Source: CAZAQK01 sp050249355
Lineage (GTDB): Bacteria > Pseudomonadota > Alphaproteobacteria > Rickettsiales > SXRF01
DNA: 8,854 nucleotides
Direction of reading: 5' to 3'
Assembly: GCA_050249355.1 (NCBI GenBank)
Contig: JBFWQQ010000075.1
Location: 1 to 8,854 of the forward strand
The notes beneath the pieces were generated by a model. That model was given only the letters and a program-made list of their open reading frames with translations, was not told the DNA's origin and ran no database searches. The translations under genes and the position numbers were made by a program. Of the stretch, positions 1 through 5,379 are shown piece by piece; position 1 is the stretch's first letter; each line of letters starts with the position of its first letter.

Positions 1-17
1 CGACGCTCTTCTGATCT
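1..17. other. Probable Illumina adapter remnant at contig edge
   Basis: The first 17 bases, CGACGCTCTTCTGATCT, match the 3' end of the standard Illumina TruSeq read-1 adapter (CGACGCTCTTCCGATCT) at 16 of 17 positions; the only difference is T for C at base 12. The L6 coding frame starts to match its family immediately after base 17, and the mismatch creates an in-frame TGA at 12-14. I infer that this is untrimmed library sequence, not genomic DNA, and that the real chromosome begins at about base 18. Confidence 0.88.
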
Positions 18-425
18 GTGAAGGTAGAAAATAACCAGGCATGGGTGCGTCCGCTCAGCCAGAGTAAGCAGGCGCGTGCCCTGTGGGGCCTGTCACGCCG
101 CCATATCGGTAATATGGTGCAGGGCGTGTCGAATGGTTTCACGGTCGATCTGGAGATACAGGGCGTAGGTTTCCGTGCCAATGCCGATAAACAATACCTG
201 ACCATCTCGCTGGGTTTTTCGCATGAGATCAAATATGCGATCCCCGAAGGTATCGAGATCAAGGTAGATAAACAGACCGCTGTCACCATATCCGGCAAGG
301 ATAAACGCCTGGTAGGGCAGGTGGCCTCTGAGATCCGTGAACTGCGTAAACCTGAGCCGTACAAAGGCAAAGGCGTGCGTTACAAAGACGAATATGTCCG
401 TCGTAAAGAAGGGAAGAAGAAATAA
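18..425 (+). CDS. rplF: 50S ribosomal protein L6, 5'-truncated
   Basis: L6 binds 23S rRNA near the sarcin-ricin loop and the factor-binding site of the large subunit. The visible 135 residues cover the end of the first alpha/beta domain and the whole second domain. The C-terminal signature PEPYKGKGVRY followed by a basic tail ending KEGKKK is diagnostic of bacterial L6. Full-length proteins have about 177 residues, so roughly 40 N-terminal residues are missing. The GTG at 18 is not a real start: it lies inside the conserved domain, has no ribosome binding site and directly follows adapter-like sequence. The stop TAA at 423-425 overlaps the rplR start by one base (TAATG), suggesting translational coupling. 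No internal damage is visible. Confidence 0.95.
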   Translation: MKVENNQAWVRPLSQSKQARALWGLSRRHIGNMVQGVSNGFTVDLEIQGVGFRANADKQYLTISLGFSHEIKYAIPEGIEIKVDKQTAVTISGKDKRLVGQVASEIRELRKPEPYKGKGVRYKDEYVRRKEGKKK

Positions 426-784
426 TGAGCAAGGCAAAAAAAAGTCCTCAGGCTTTGTTCGCGCGCCGCAGCCAGCGCGTTCGCACAAAGATCAAGTCAG
501 CCGGCCGTGTACGCCTTTCGGTGTTCCGTTCGGGCAAGCATATCTATGCGCAGCTGATCGACGATGCCAAGGGCGTTACGCTGGCATCGGCCTCCACGCT
601 GGAAAGCAAGGTTAAAAGTAAATCCGCCACCGTGGATGCGGCTCGCGCCGTGGGTGAGGAGATTGCAAAAAAAGCCAAGGACGCGAAAGTGAAAGAAGTG
701 GTATTCGACCGTGCGGGCTATTTGTATCACGGCCGTGTGAAAGCACTGGCAGAAGCAGCAAGAGAAGGCGGACTGACTTTCTAG
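425..784 (+). CDS. rplR: 50S ribosomal protein L18
   Basis: L18 binds 5S rRNA together with L5 and helps anchor it in the central protuberance of the large subunit. The 119-residue product has the usual length. It shows the basic N-terminal arm with an RRSQRVRTKIK stretch (about residues 14-24), the core RLSVFRSGKHIYAQLIDD, and the conserved C-terminal VVFDRAGYLYHGRVKALAEAAREGGLTF-type region (residues about 92-119), whose FDR and Y.YHGRV..LA..AREGG elements are the family hallmark. The ATG overlaps the rplF stop by one base; a GGGA at 411-414 may act as ribosome binding site. It sits in the normal spc order between L6 and S5. Confidence 0.97.
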   Translation: MSKAKKSPQALFARRSQRVRTKIKSAGRVRLSVFRSGKHIYAQLIDDAKGVTLASASTLESKVKSKSATVDAARAVGEEIAKKAKDAKVKEVVFDRAGYLYHGRVKALAEAAREGGLTF

Positions 785-811
785 TCGGGCTGGAACAAAA
801 AAGGATTTATT

Positions 812-1393
812 ATGGCAAGAGCATCAGAGCAACGTAACGAAGAACGCGAAGGTTCGGAATTGGTAGACAAGCTGGTTTCCATCAACCGCGTAGCCAAAGT
901 GGTAAAAGGTGGCCGCCGTTTCGGTTTCGCCGCACTGGTAGTGGTGGGCGATGGTAAAGGCCGTGTGGGCTATGGTTCCGGTAAGGCCAAAGAGGTGTCT
1001 GACGCGATGCGCAAGGCCACCGATGCCGCCAAAAAGAACATGATCCGCATTCCGCTGCGCGAAGGCCGTACCTTGCACCATGACCTGTATGGCCGTTACG
1101 GTGCCGGTAAAGTGGTGATTCGCAGCGCTCCGGCTGGTACCGGTGTGATCGCGGGTGGCCCAATGCGCGCAGTATTCGAAGCGCTGGGCGTGCAGGACGT
1201 GGTGGCCAAGTCGTTGGGTAGCTCAAATCCGCATAACATGCTCAAAGCTACGTTCGTAGCGCTGCAGGAAATGAAAGCTCCGCGCGCGGTGGCTGGAAAG
1301 CGCGACAAAAAGATCGGTGAGATCGTGGAGCGCCGCGAAGGCAAGCTGTCTGATATCGGCCAACAGGATAACCATCCGCAGGATGACAAGTAA
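812..1393 (+). CDS. rpsE: 30S ribosomal protein S5
   Basis: S5 is a small-subunit protein near the decoding region and the mRNA entry side, with roles in translational accuracy and in spectinomycin response. The product has 193 residues, a normal length for alphaproteobacteria, which often carry a longer tail than E. coli. The N-terminal dsRNA-binding-like domain holds the conserved loop VVKGGRRFGFAALVVVGDGKGRVGYG (about residues 30-55); the loop next to the spectinomycin site looks unaltered. The C-terminal domain contains PAGTGVIAGGPMRAVFEALGVQDV and SLGSSNPHNM. The C-terminal 30 or so residues are charged and Gln/Asp-rich and less conserved. An AAGGA at 801-805, seven bases upstream, supports the ATG at 812. 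The 27-bp gap to rplR holds nothing else visible. Confidence 0.97.
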   Translation: MARASEQRNEEREGSELVDKLVSINRVAKVVKGGRRFGFAALVVVGDGKGRVGYGSGKAKEVSDAMRKATDAAKKNMIRIPLREGRTLHHDLYGRYGAGKVVIRSAPAGTGVIAGGPMRAVFEALGVQDVVAKSLGSSNPHNMLKATFVALQEMKAPRAVAGKRDKKIGEIVERREGKLSDIGQQDNHPQDDK

Positions 1394-1396
1394 GGA
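1392..1396 (+). promoter_or_regulatory. Ribosome binding site that fixes the long RpmD start
   Basis: AAGGA overlaps the TAA stop of rpsE and sits eight bases before the ATG at 1405. This is a strong Shine-Dalgarno at ideal spacing and is the main reason to accept the extended N-terminus of L30 instead of an internal start close to the conserved core. Confidence 0.8.
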
Positions 1397-1404
1397 TTAG
1401 CATC

Positions 1405-1728
1405 ATGGCAACGGAAGAAACCAAAGTAAAAGCAAAAGTAGGCAAGCCGCCTGCAAAGAAAGCTGAGGCGCCCGCCAATAAGGAAGCAGCCAAAAAACCT
1501 GCCGCTCCTGCGAAAGCTGCTTCGAAAACCAAGCAGGCCGCCAGCGGTGGCCAGCTGAAGGTGACGCAAATCGGCAGTCCGATCGCCCGTCAGAAAGCAC
1601 AGCGTGCCACGCTGGTCGGTCTGGGCCTGAACAAGCTGCATCGTACCCGTGTGCTGAACGATACTCCGGAAACCCGCGGTATGATCCGCGCCGTGTGCCA
1701 TCTGGTAAAAGTTGAAAACGTAGGATAA
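1405..1728 (+). CDS. rpmD: 50S ribosomal protein L30 with long N-terminal extension
   Basis: L30 is a small protein on the surface of the large subunit. The family core is in residues 51-107 (LKVTQIGSPIARQKAQRATL, then LGLNKLHRTRVLNDTPETRGMIRAVCHLVKVE), matching the usual bacterial L30 of about 60 residues. Ahead of it lie about 49 extra residues made almost entirely of Lys, Ala, Pro and Glu, with about 12 Lys and 15 Ala. They are predicted to be disordered and resemble histone-H1-like or mitochondrial/archaeal ribosomal tails in composition only. The strong ribosome binding site before ATG 1405, and a near-normal 11-bp gap after rpsE, make the extension likely to be translated. The only start-like codon near the core, GTG at 1561, has no well-placed site. 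The role of the extension is unknown; extra rRNA contact is one inference. Confidence 0.94.
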   Translation: MATEETKVKAKVGKPPAKKAEAPANKEAAKKPAAPAKAASKTKQAASGGQLKVTQIGSPIARQKAQRATLVGLGLNKLHRTRVLNDTPETRGMIRAVCHLVKVENVG

Positions 1729-1733
1729 GTATT

Positions 1734-2210
1734 ATGAAACTGAATGAATTGAAAGCAGCCGAAGGCGCACGTCACCGCAAAATGCGGGTAGGGCGCGGTA
1801 TCGGCTCTGGCAAGGGCAAAACCTGTGGTCGCGGCGGCAAAGGCCAGACTGCACGCACCGGCGTGGCCATCAACGGCTTTGAAGGCGGTCAGACCCCGCT
1901 GCATCGCCGCCTGCCGAAACGCGGCTTCAATAATTACACTTCCGTGGATGTGGCCAGCGTGAACCTGAGCGATGTGCAGCAAGCTATCGATTCCAAAAAA
2001 CTGGATGAGAAAAAGCCGGTCGATCTGGCCGCGCTGAAAGCAGCCGGCCTGGTGCGCAAGCATGTTGAAAACGTGAAACTACTGGGCAACGGCGAACTGA
2101 AATCAAAAGTCAGCTTCAACCTCTACAAAGCTTCTGCATCTGCCAAGGCGGCGGTTGAAAAAGCCGGTGGCAGCCTTACATTAGCATCTGTCGATAAAGC
2201 TGAAAAATAA
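1734..2210 (+). CDS. rplO: 50S ribosomal protein L15
   Basis: L15 is an assembly protein of the large subunit that threads a long extended N-terminal arm into 23S rRNA. The 158-residue product has that arm: MKLNELK followed by a Gly/Arg/Lys-rich stretch RVGRGIGSGKGKTCGRGGKGQ (about residues 19-39), then FEGGQTPLHRRLPKRGF (about 49-65), both hallmarks of the family. The globular C-terminal half ends with the usual Lys/Ala-rich helix AKAAVEKAGG. AGGA at 1722-1725, lying across the end of rpmD, is eight bases before the ATG; the two genes are only 5 bp apart. The length is slightly above E. coli L15 (144 residues), which is normal for alphaproteobacteria. Confidence 0.97.
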   Translation: MKLNELKAAEGARHRKMRVGRGIGSGKGKTCGRGGKGQTARTGVAINGFEGGQTPLHRRLPKRGFNNYTSVDVASVNLSDVQQAIDSKKLDEKKPVDLAALKAAGLVRKHVENVKLLGNGELKSKVSFNLYKASASAKAAVEKAGGSLTLASVDKAEK

Positions 2211-2218
2211 TACGCCGT

Positions 2219-2238
2219 AGGCGGCTCCATTGCCGCCT
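2219..2238 (+). other. GC-rich hairpin in the rplO-secY spacer
   Basis: AGGCGGC (2219-2225) and GCCGCCT (2232-2238) form a perfect 7-bp stem with a six-base loop TCCATT. It begins 9 bases after the rplO stop and ends about 40 bases before the likely secY start. No T-run follows (the next bases are GTCGCGCCCCC), so it is not a classical intrinsic terminator. It could mark an RNA-processing or stabilising structure between a ribosomal gene and the membrane-protein gene; that is inference. Confidence 0.6.
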
Positions 2239-2261
2239 GTCGCGCCCCCACCATCAGGTAC

Positions 2262-2265
2262 AGGA
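2262..2265 (+). promoter_or_regulatory. Likely ribosome binding site of secY
   Basis: AGGA lies 12 bases before the ATG at 2278. The spacing is longer than ideal, but it is the only good match upstream of a start that fits the family N-terminus. The TTG at 2230, which would add 16 Pro-rich residues, lies inside the hairpin loop and lacks any such site. Confidence 0.5.
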
Positions 2266-2277
2266 TTACCAATCGCT

Positions 2278-3621
2278 ATGACATCCGCCGCAGAACGCCT
2301 CGCCGCTAATATGAATTTTGGAGTCCTTTCCCGGGCTACGGAGTTGAAGAAGCGCTTGTGGTTCGTTCTGGGGGCTCTAGTGGTCTATCGCCTGGGTACT
2401 TTTATCCCTGTGCCGGGCATTGACCCGCGGATACTCGCTGAGATATATGCGCAGCATCAGGGCGGCGTGCTGGGTGTCTTTAATATGTTCTCCGGTGGCG
2501 CGCTGTCGCGTATGACCATTTTTGCATTGGCGGTGATGCCGTATATCTCGGCGTCGATTATCATGCAGATATTGCAGGTGGCGGTGCCGTCGCTGGCCGC
2601 CATGAAGAAAGAAGGCGAATCCGGCCGTCGTAAAATTAACCAGTACACACGTTACGGAACAGTAATTCTTGCATTGTTCCAGGGCTATGGCATTGCCGCC
2701 AGCCTGGAGGGCATGTCCGGTTCTTCCGGTTCGGCCGTACTCGACCCTGGCGCATTCTTCCGGTTTACCACCGCAATCACCCTGACCGGTGGCACCATGT
2801 TCCTCATGTGGCTGGGCGAGCAGATCACTGCGCGCGGTATCGGCAACGGTATATCGCTAATCATCTTTGCGGGTATCGTCGCCGGGTTGCCTGCGGCCAT
2901 CGGCCAGACATTCGAACTGGGCCGCACCGGGCAAATGAGCACGCTGTTTATTTTTATCATCCTGCTGACCGTGCTGGCGCTGATCACCCTGATCGTATTC
3001 GTGGAACGTGCACAGCGTCGTATCATCATCCAGTATCCTAAGCGTCAGGTGGGCAACAAACAGTTTGGCGGAGAGAATACCCACATGCCGCTGAAACTCA
3101 ATACGGCAGGCGTTATCCCGCCGATCTTTGCCAGTTCGCTGCTGCTATTTCCGCTGACGATAGCACAGTTCCAGGCCGATGGTGGTACCGGTTGGATGGC
3201 TGCGGTCAGCAGCTATCTTGGGCATGGGCAGCCACTTTACATAGCCTTGTATGTTGCACTCATTGTGTTCTTCTGTTTTTTCTATACCTCGGTGGTATTC
3301 AACCCGGGCGAGACAGCAGACAACCTGAAAAAGAATGGTGGGTTCATTGCCGGTATCCGGCCGGGTAAGCAGACCGCTGATTACCTTGACTACGTATTGA
3401 CCCGTCTGACGGTAGTGGGTGCGGTGTACCTGTCTTTCGTATGTGTGATGCCGGAAATCTTTGTGGCCAAGTATGCCGTTCCGTTCCAGCTGGGTGGCAC
3501 CGGCCTGCTGATCGTGGTCAATGTGATCATCGATTTCGTGACGCAGGTTCAGTCGCACCTGTTCGCCCACCAGTATGAAGGGCTGATCAAGAAGGCCAGG
3601 CTGAAAGGCAGGTTGCGGTGA
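2278..3621 (+). CDS. secY: Preprotein translocase subunit SecY
   Basis: SecY is the channel-forming inner-membrane subunit of the SecYEG translocon. From ATG 2278 it has 447 residues, the usual length, and starts MTSAAERLAANMNFG, closely matching alphaproteobacterial SecY. Features in order: first membrane segment WFVLGALVVYRLGTFIPVPGI; the GVFNMFSGGALSRMTIFALAVMPYISASIIMQI region (TM2); LWFV- and GEQITARGIGNGISLIIF-type segments; cytoplasmic loop C4 with ERAQRR at 243-248; loop C5 starting at residue 342 with NPGETADNLKKNGGFIAGIRPG; and the basic tail KKARLKGRLR. Ten membrane helices are expected and the hydrophobic pattern fits. A longer version starting at TTG 2230 is possible but unlikely. 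Adk follows directly, and rpmJ (L36), which follows secY in E. coli, is absent here. Confidence 0.97.
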   Translation: MTSAAERLAANMNFGVLSRATELKKRLWFVLGALVVYRLGTFIPVPGIDPRILAEIYAQHQGGVLGVFNMFSGGALSRMTIFALAVMPYISASIIMQILQVAVPSLAAMKKEGESGRRKINQYTRYGTVILALFQGYGIAASLEGMSGSSGSAVLDPGAFFRFTTAITLTGGTMFLMWLGEQITARGIGNGISLIIFAGIVAGLPAAIGQTFELGRTGQMSTLFIFIILLTVLALITLIVFVERAQRRIIIQYPKRQVGNKQFGGENTHMPLKLNTAGVIPPIFASSLLLFPLTIAQFQADGGTGWMAAVSSYLGHGQPLYIALYVALIVFFCFFYTSVVFNPGETADNLKKNGGFIAGIRPGKQTADYLDYVLTRLTVVGAVYLSFVCVMPEIFVAKYAVPFQLGGTGLLIVVNVIIDFVTQVQSHLFAHQYEGLIKKARLKGRLR

Positions 3622-3737
3622 ATAATATCTGCGCACAGGATGCGCCGGAAAATATGGTTTTTGCTGCATTCTGTAGCGCCGCGCAGGCTGTGTGCCTCCG
3701 TTGCGCTGGTCGCCTCGCCCCAGTGGGATTGCTATGA
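3618..3737 (+). CDS. Hypothetical 39-residue small ORF bridging secY and adk
   Basis: A GTG at 3618 overlaps the secY TGA (GTGA) and opens a frame of 39 codons whose TGA overlaps the adk ATG (ATGA at 3734-3737). It therefore fills the 112-bp spacer exactly, with the 4-nt overlaps typical of translationally coupled genes. AAAGG at 3604-3608 and AGG at 3610-3612 could act as ribosome binding sites. The product starts VNNICAQDAPENMVF, has four Cys (5, 19, 26, 29) including a CLRC motif, and ends hydrophobic. I recognise no family; it is not L36, which is Lys-rich. A stop-free run of this size arises easily by chance, so it may be a leader that couples adk to secY or may mean nothing. The spacer also holds a small hairpin, GCGCA/TGCGC, at 3631-3645. 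Confidence 0.25.
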   Translation: MNNICAQDAPENMVFAAFCSAAQAVCLRCAGRLAPVGLL

Positions 3738-4405
3738 AACTGATATTGTTAGGCCCGCCGGGTGCCGGTAAAGGTACTCAGGCGCAACATCTGCAAGACA
3801 AGTATAATATACGCAAACTTTCCACCGGCGACATGCTGCGTGCAGCGGTAGCTGATGGCACCGAAGTGGGAAAGAAAGCCAAAGATATCATGGCGGCAGG
3901 TAAGCTGGTACCGGATGAGATCATGATCGACCTGATTCGTGACCGAATCTGCCTTAAAGATTGTACTACCGGATTTATTCTTGATGGTTTTCCACGTACC
4001 GAGGCGCAGGCCGAAGCTCTGGACGCAATGCTGAAGAAAGAGAATAAAGAGCTCGACTGTGTGATCGAATTGAAGGTTGATGACAGCAAGCTGGTTGAAC
4101 GCATTTCGGGCCGCTTTTCCTGCGCAAAATGTGGGGAAGGGTACCACGACACGTTCAAGCAGCCCAAGGCCGAAGGGGTCTGTGACCGCTGCGGTGCTAC
4201 TGAATTCTCCCGCCGGGAGGACGATAAGGCTGAAACTGTGGCCAAGCGTCTGGAAGCATACCATGCTCAGACAGCTCCCATACTCCCGTATTACCGGGAA
4301 AAGGGGCTGCTGGTGAGCGTGGACGGCATGGCGCCGATCGAGGCGGTCACCGCCAAAATCGACGAATTATTAAAAGGATGTGAAAAACAGGTAAAAAGTG
4401 GTTGA
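3734..4405 (+). CDS. adk: Adenylate kinase, long form with four-Cys lid
   Basis: Adenylate kinase catalyses ATP + AMP to 2 ADP in the cytoplasm and balances adenylate pools. The 223-residue product carries the P-loop GPPGAGKGT (7-15), the AMP-site elements LSTGDMLR (29-36) and DGFPRT (84-89), and the RISGR motif (123-127) entering the lid. The lid is the long type and contains Cys130-x2-Cys133 and Cys150-x2-Cys153, the arrangement known to bind structural zinc in Gram-positive and some proteobacterial enzymes. R160/R161 and D163/D164 follow, then KRLEAYHAQT. ATG 3734 is chosen because MKLILLGPPG matches the family; a GTG at 3692 would add 14 unrelated residues. The ribosome binding site is weak (GGGA at 3725-3728), compatible with coupling to upstream translation. 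The secY-adk order is typical of alphaproteobacteria. Confidence 0.96.
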   Translation: MKLILLGPPGAGKGTQAQHLQDKYNIRKLSTGDMLRAAVADGTEVGKKAKDIMAAGKLVPDEIMIDLIRDRICLKDCTTGFILDGFPRTEAQAEALDAMLKKENKELDCVIELKVDDSKLVERISGRFSCAKCGEGYHDTFKQPKAEGVCDRCGATEFSRREDDKAETVAKRLEAYHAQTAPILPYYREKGLLVSVDGMAPIEAVTAKIDELLKGCEKQVKSG

Positions 4406-4429
4406 CGCGCACTGAAATATCACTAAAAT
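4402..4429 (+). promoter_or_regulatory. Sigma70-type promoter for the rpsM-rpoA-rplQ operon
   Basis: TTGACG (4402-4407) and TAAAAT (4424-4429) are separated by 16 bp, close to the housekeeping consensus (five of six matches at each box). The -35 box lies across the adk TGA. Transcription would begin at about 4435-4437, giving a leader of about 50 nt before the rpsM ATG at 4487. That 81-bp gap is AT-rich, unlike the surrounding coding DNA, and is by far the best promoter-like gap before rpoA. It would separate an spc-type transcript (to adk) from an alpha-type one. I see no convincing terminator for adk, so read-through is likely. Confidence 0.62.
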
Positions 4430-4486
4430 TCCTGCTCTTCGCAATAGGTTGTTATTTTTTAAACGATTGAATTATTTAAGGTTTTT

Positions 4487-4864
4487 ATGGCTCGTATCGC
4501 TGGTGTAAACATTCCCACGGCAAAAAGACTGGATATCGCCCTGACGTATATCCATGGAATCGGCCGTGTTAAAGCTCAAGAAATCTGCCAGAAGGCTGAA
4601 CTGCCGCCGGAAAAACGTGTTCAGCAGCTGGCCGAGTCGGAAGTGATCCGTATCCGCGAGATCATTGACCGTGACTACGTGGTAGAAGGCGACCTGCGCC
4701 GTGAAGTCTCTATGAACATAAAACGTCTGGTGGATCTGGGCTGTTACCGCGGCCTGCGTCACCGTAAAAAACTTCCTGTCCGTGGACAGCGCACCCATAC
4801 CAACGCGCGTACCCGTAAAGGTAAGGCAAAACCCATCGCGGGCAAAAAACTGGCAACTAAATAG
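4487..4864 (+). CDS. rpsM: 30S ribosomal protein S13
   Basis: S13 sits in the head of the small subunit and contacts 16S rRNA, the P-site tRNA and bridge proteins of the large subunit. The 125 residues begin MARIAGVNIP, the family N-terminus, followed by the helix-two-turn-helix element with IHGIGRVKAQEIC (about 23-35). The conserved basic tail GLRHRKKLPVRGQRTHTNARTRKG (about 87-110) contacts tRNA. Length is normal. TAAGG at 4477-4481 is five bases before the ATG. It is the first gene after the proposed promoter. In E. coli this operon is autoregulated by S4, but rpsD is not in this cluster, so that control may not apply here. Confidence 0.97.
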   Translation: MARIAGVNIPTAKRLDIALTYIHGIGRVKAQEICQKAELPPEKRVQQLAESEVIRIREIIDRDYVVEGDLRREVSMNIKRLVDLGCYRGLRHRKKLPVRGQRTHTNARTRKGKAKPIAGKKLATK

Positions 4865-4886
4865 CCGCATCTGAGTAGGAAACAAC

Positions 4887-5279
4887 ATGGCAGCGAAAGA
4901 CGCAGCAAGAGTAAAAAAGCGCGAGCGCAAAAATATCAGTACTGGTGTAGCGCACGTCAACTCAACCTTTAACAATACGATCATCACGATCACAGATACA
5001 CAGGGTAACACCGTGTCGTGGTCATCAGCTGGTGCACACGGCTTCAAAGGTTCGCGCAAGGCAACCCCGTATGCCGCGCAGGTAACCGCTGAGGATGCGG
5101 GCCGCAAGGCACAGGAACATGGCATGAAAACGCTTGCTGTGCTGGTAAAGGGTCCGGGTTCGGGACGAGAGTCCGCGCTGCGCGCCCTGCAGACATTGGG
5201 TCTGGTCATCACCTCGATCAAGGACGTGACTCCGGTACCGCACAACGGCTGCCGCCCGCCGAAACGCAGAAGGGTATAA
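4887..5279 (+). CDS. rpsK: 30S ribosomal protein S11
   Basis: S11 lines the mRNA exit/E-site platform of the small subunit. The 130-residue product has the diagnostic segments GVAHVNSTFNNTIITITD (about 20-37), SAGAHGFKGSRKATPYAAQ (about 47-65), GPGSGRESALRAL, and the invariant end PHNGCRPPKRRRV, whose Asn-Gly pair is a known isoaspartate site in this family. TAGGA at 4876-4880, six bases upstream, fixes the ATG. The 22-bp gap after rpsM contains CTGAGTA (4871-4877), the same heptamer that recurs downstream at 5330; this may be chance. rpsD, which separates rpsK from rpoA in E. coli, is missing, as is usual in alphaproteobacteria; its place is taken by a 100-bp spacer with repeats. Confidence 0.97.
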   Translation: MAAKDAARVKKRERKNISTGVAHVNSTFNNTIITITDTQGNTVSWSSAGAHGFKGSRKATPYAAQVTAEDAGRKAQEHGMKTLAVLVKGPGSGRESALRALQTLGLVITSIKDVTPVPHNGCRPPKRRRV

Positions 5280-5287
5280 TACGAATC

Positions 5288-5358
5288 GTACCCGGTACTC
5301 GGTACTCAGTACCCGGTGAAGAAAAAATTCTGAGTACCGAGTACCAAGTACTGAGTAC
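5288..5358 (+). repeat. Inverted array of GTAC heptads before rpoA; possible attenuator
   Basis: Eight GTAC tetramers lie in two groups with exact 7-bp spacing: 5288, 5295, 5302, 5309, then 5334, 5341, 5348, 5355. The left group reads as units of GTACYCR; the right group is its inverse, units of YRAGTAC. Bases 5294-5309 (GGTACTCGGTACTCAG) and 5330-5345 are a perfect 16-bp inverted repeat around a 20-base A-rich loop. TCGTAC (5286-5291) and GTACGA (5355-5360) can add an outer 6-bp stem. A U-rich CTTATTTTT (5361-5369) follows at once, then the rpoA ribosome binding site. The layout resembles a partial terminator, so it may tune rpoA relative to rpsM/rpsK. As DNA it looks like a short-tandem-repeat insertion. 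Function is inferred; the repeat is seen directly. Confidence 0.93.
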
Positions 5359-5379
5359 GACTTATTTTTAGGAGCAAAC

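Noticed and set aside
18..425. A complete short L6-like protein starting at GTG 18
   Set aside because: The GTG lies inside the L6 domain, lacks a ribosome binding site and follows adapter sequence; the gene is simply cut at the contig edge.
1096..1701. Long minus-strand open frames such as those at 1096-1701, 4472-5245 and 7895-8563
   Set aside because: They lie opposite well-supported genes, look low-complexity or resemble no family, and have no promoter or ribosome binding site of their own.
2230..2277. A longer SecY starting at TTG 2230
   Set aside because: The 16 added residues are Pro-rich and unlike the family, the TTG is in a hairpin loop, and ATG 2278 gives the expected N-terminus.
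3692..3733. A longer Adk starting at GTG 3692
   Set aside because: The added 14 residues do not belong to the family; MKLILLGPPG from ATG 3734 is the standard start.
3618..3737. rpmJ (L36) in the secY-adk spacer
   Set aside because: The peptide lacks the Lys/Arg-rich L36 sequence and its conserved Cys/His zinc pattern.
5288..5358. A CRISPR array
   Set aside because: Units are 7 bp without unique spacers, half are inverted, and no cas genes are present; it is a short-period inverted tandem repeat.
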